Assembly: GCA_012031475.1 (NCBI GenBank)
Contig: JAAUTJ010000259.1
Location: 1 to 6,879, forward strand
DNA: 6,879 bases
DNA from: Leptolyngbyaceae cyanobacterium SM1_3_5
Lineage (GTDB): Bacteria; Cyanobacteriota; Cyanobacteriia; Elainellales; Elainellaceae
Direction: 5' to 3'
The translations under genes and the position numbers were made by a program. Below are positions 5,750 to 6,879 of the stretch, one piece after another. The notes under the pieces were generated by a model, which saw only the letters and a program-made list of their open reading frames with translations, searched no databases and had not been told where the DNA came from. How positions within the stretch are numbered: position 1 is the stretch's first letter; every line of letters begins with the position of its first letter.

Positions 5750-6642
5750 ATGACCGGATCGACCCAGATACCCCTCCTGCTGCGGGCTGCTCGCGGCGAA
5801 GCGCTCGATCGTCCGCCCGTGTGATGATGCGACAGGCCGGACGCTACATGAAAGCCTACCGGGATCTGCGCGAAAAGTATCCGTCATTTCGCGAACGATC
5901 GGAAATTCCCGAAGTGGCGATCGAGGTTTCCCTTCAGCCTTGGAAAGCCTTTCAGCCCGACGGCGTAATTTTGTTCTCGGATATCGTCACGCCCCTGCCC
6001 GGAATCGGCATCGGCATGGACATCGAAGAAGGCAAAGGACCAATTATCGACTCACCGATTCGCACTCAGGAACAGGTCGATCGCCTCCACGCGCTGGAAC
6101 CCGAAACCGCCCTGCCCTTCATCAAGCCGATCTTGCAAGCACTCAGAGAAGAAGTCGGTAACAAATCAACCGTCTTAGGATTCGTCGGCGCACCTTGGAC
6201 ATTGGCCGCTTATGCCGTCGAAGGTAAAGGCTCGAAAGACTACGCCGTAATCAAAAACATGGCGTTTTCTGAACCTGCAATCTTACACGCGCTCTTGACG
6301 AAACTGGCAGATTCGATCGCCACCTACATGCGCTACCAGATCGACTGTGGCGCTCAGGTCGTGCAGATGTTCGACTCGTGGGCAGGTCAGCTGAGTCCGC
6401 AAGATTACGATGTGTTCGCCCTGCCCTATCAGCAGCGCGTTTTCCAGCAGGTAAAAGCGACGCACCCCGATACGCCTTTAATTTTGCTCGTCACCGGATC
6501 GGCAGGCGTTTTAGAGCGGATGGCAAAATCCGGTGCAGATATCATCACGGTGGACTGGACAGTTGACATGGCCGAAGCTCGGCACCGCTTAGGTCACGAT
6601 GTCAAAGTGCAGGGCAATCTTGATCCGGGCGTTTTGTTTGGC
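5750..6642 (+). CDS. hemE: Uroporphyrinogen decarboxylase, one-base frameshift and missing C-terminus
   Basis: HemE decarboxylates the four acetate side chains of uroporphyrinogen III to give coproporphyrinogen III, on the path to haem and chlorophyll, in the cytoplasm. The start at 5750 begins MTGSTQIPLLLRAARGEALD. The frame then hits TGA at 5822-5824. Adding one G there gives RPPVWMMRQAGRYMKAYRDL, the highly conserved substrate-binding stretch. In repaired numbering: RQAGRY at 28-33, FSDI with the catalytic Asp78, GAPWTLAAY at 147-155 (conserved Tyr155), VTGSAGVLERM, and KVQGNLDPGVLFG as the last recognisable part. That makes 298 residues of a usual 350 or so. The final third-domain residues, including the conserved NLGHG histidine, are absent because the sequence changes to something else at about 6642. 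HemE is essential in a phototroph, so both defects are probably artefacts of the assembly. Confidence 0.93.
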
Positions 6643-6879
6643 GTTCGCCCAGCACATTGTTCATGGCGGCGACGGGGTGGATTATGCGGCGGTGATGGCC
6701 GTGTTTGCAGTTCTGTCGGTGTGGGCCAGCGAGTCCCCATTGCGTCATCGTATCCCCGCCATCGGCATGTGGGTGTCAGGGGTGGGACAAATTACGGCCT
6801 CGTTCATGGCCCTTGTCATGCTTGGGTTGCCTGGTGGCGCTGTGATTGCCGTGCCGTTCATCCTGTATGGTTTCGCCAA
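6643..6879 (+). other. Non-hemE tail with open frame for a hydrophobic membrane-like protein
   Basis: From about 6643 the sequence no longer encodes HemE. A different plus-strand frame (in phase with 6641) is open for 79 codons to the right edge. It reads as a membrane protein: AAVMAVFAVLSVWA, a short polar link (SESPLRHR), then two hydrophobic stretches, IPAIGMWVSGVGQ to MALVMLGL and GGAVIAVPFILYGF. The hemE frame is also open here but gives Arg/Cys/Trp/His-rich nonsense. Both other plus-strand readings and the minus strand were checked: frame 3 and all minus frames have stops. No HIP1 octamer or CGATCG core occurs in this piece. I do not recognise the protein. It may be part of another genome joined by misassembly. 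Confidence 0.5.

Noticed and set aside
5824..5829. ATG-ATG at 5824 as the real hemE start
   Set aside because: The 24 codons before it encode a typical HemE N-terminus starting at 5750, so a missing base explains the data better than a late start.

Overview
The window looks like cyanobacterial chromosome. The octamer GCGATCGC (HIP1), the signature over-represented palindrome of many cyanobacterial genomes, occurs 13 times by hand count between positions 320 and 5701, far above chance. The core genes (gyrB, miaA, hemE and a CPBP-type membrane protease) all read like cyanobacterial versions. The genus cannot be fixed from this sequence.

Layout: (1) 1-578, plus strand: C-terminal part of a CPBP-family intramembrane protease, cut by the left edge. 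(2) 2574-638, minus: gyrB, full length but with a one-base deletion in an A/T homopolymer. (3) 2699-3751, plus: miaA, divergent from gyrB, carrying an in-frame heptamer-repeat hairpin of about 63 bp that adds about 20 residues. (4) 5191-3726, minus: an accessory cassette. It holds two intact small XRE-like helix-turn-helix genes and a third, broken copy in tandem, then a Uma2-family (DUF820) nuclease-like gene, then the 3' relic of an unrelated HTH gene with an in-frame TGA. (5) 5308-5559, plus: a small conserved-looking cyanobacterial protein of unknown function, divergent from the HTH array across an intergenic inverted repeat. (6) 5750-6642, plus: hemE (uroporphyrinogen decarboxylase) with a one-base deletion near codon 25. 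(7) about 6643-6879: sequence that is no longer hemE, contains no HIP1 motif and carries an open frame for a hydrophobic protein in another reading frame.

How the genes work together: gyrB (DNA supercoiling), miaA (tRNA A37 prenylation) and hemE (tetrapyrrole synthesis) are unrelated housekeeping functions lying side by side. The only locally coherent unit is the minus-strand cassette. Its HTH genes are 3-5 bp apart and so probably co-transcribed. Restoring a single base would make the third HTH copy read in frame into the Uma2 gene.

Data quality: two essential genes each have a one-base deletion, and hemE is replaced by unrelated sequence at the right end. This suggests residual indel errors and a chimeric contig end rather than biology. 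The HTH relics contain additional divergence and look genuinely decayed. No tRNA, rRNA, CRISPR array or insertion-sequence transposase was found.
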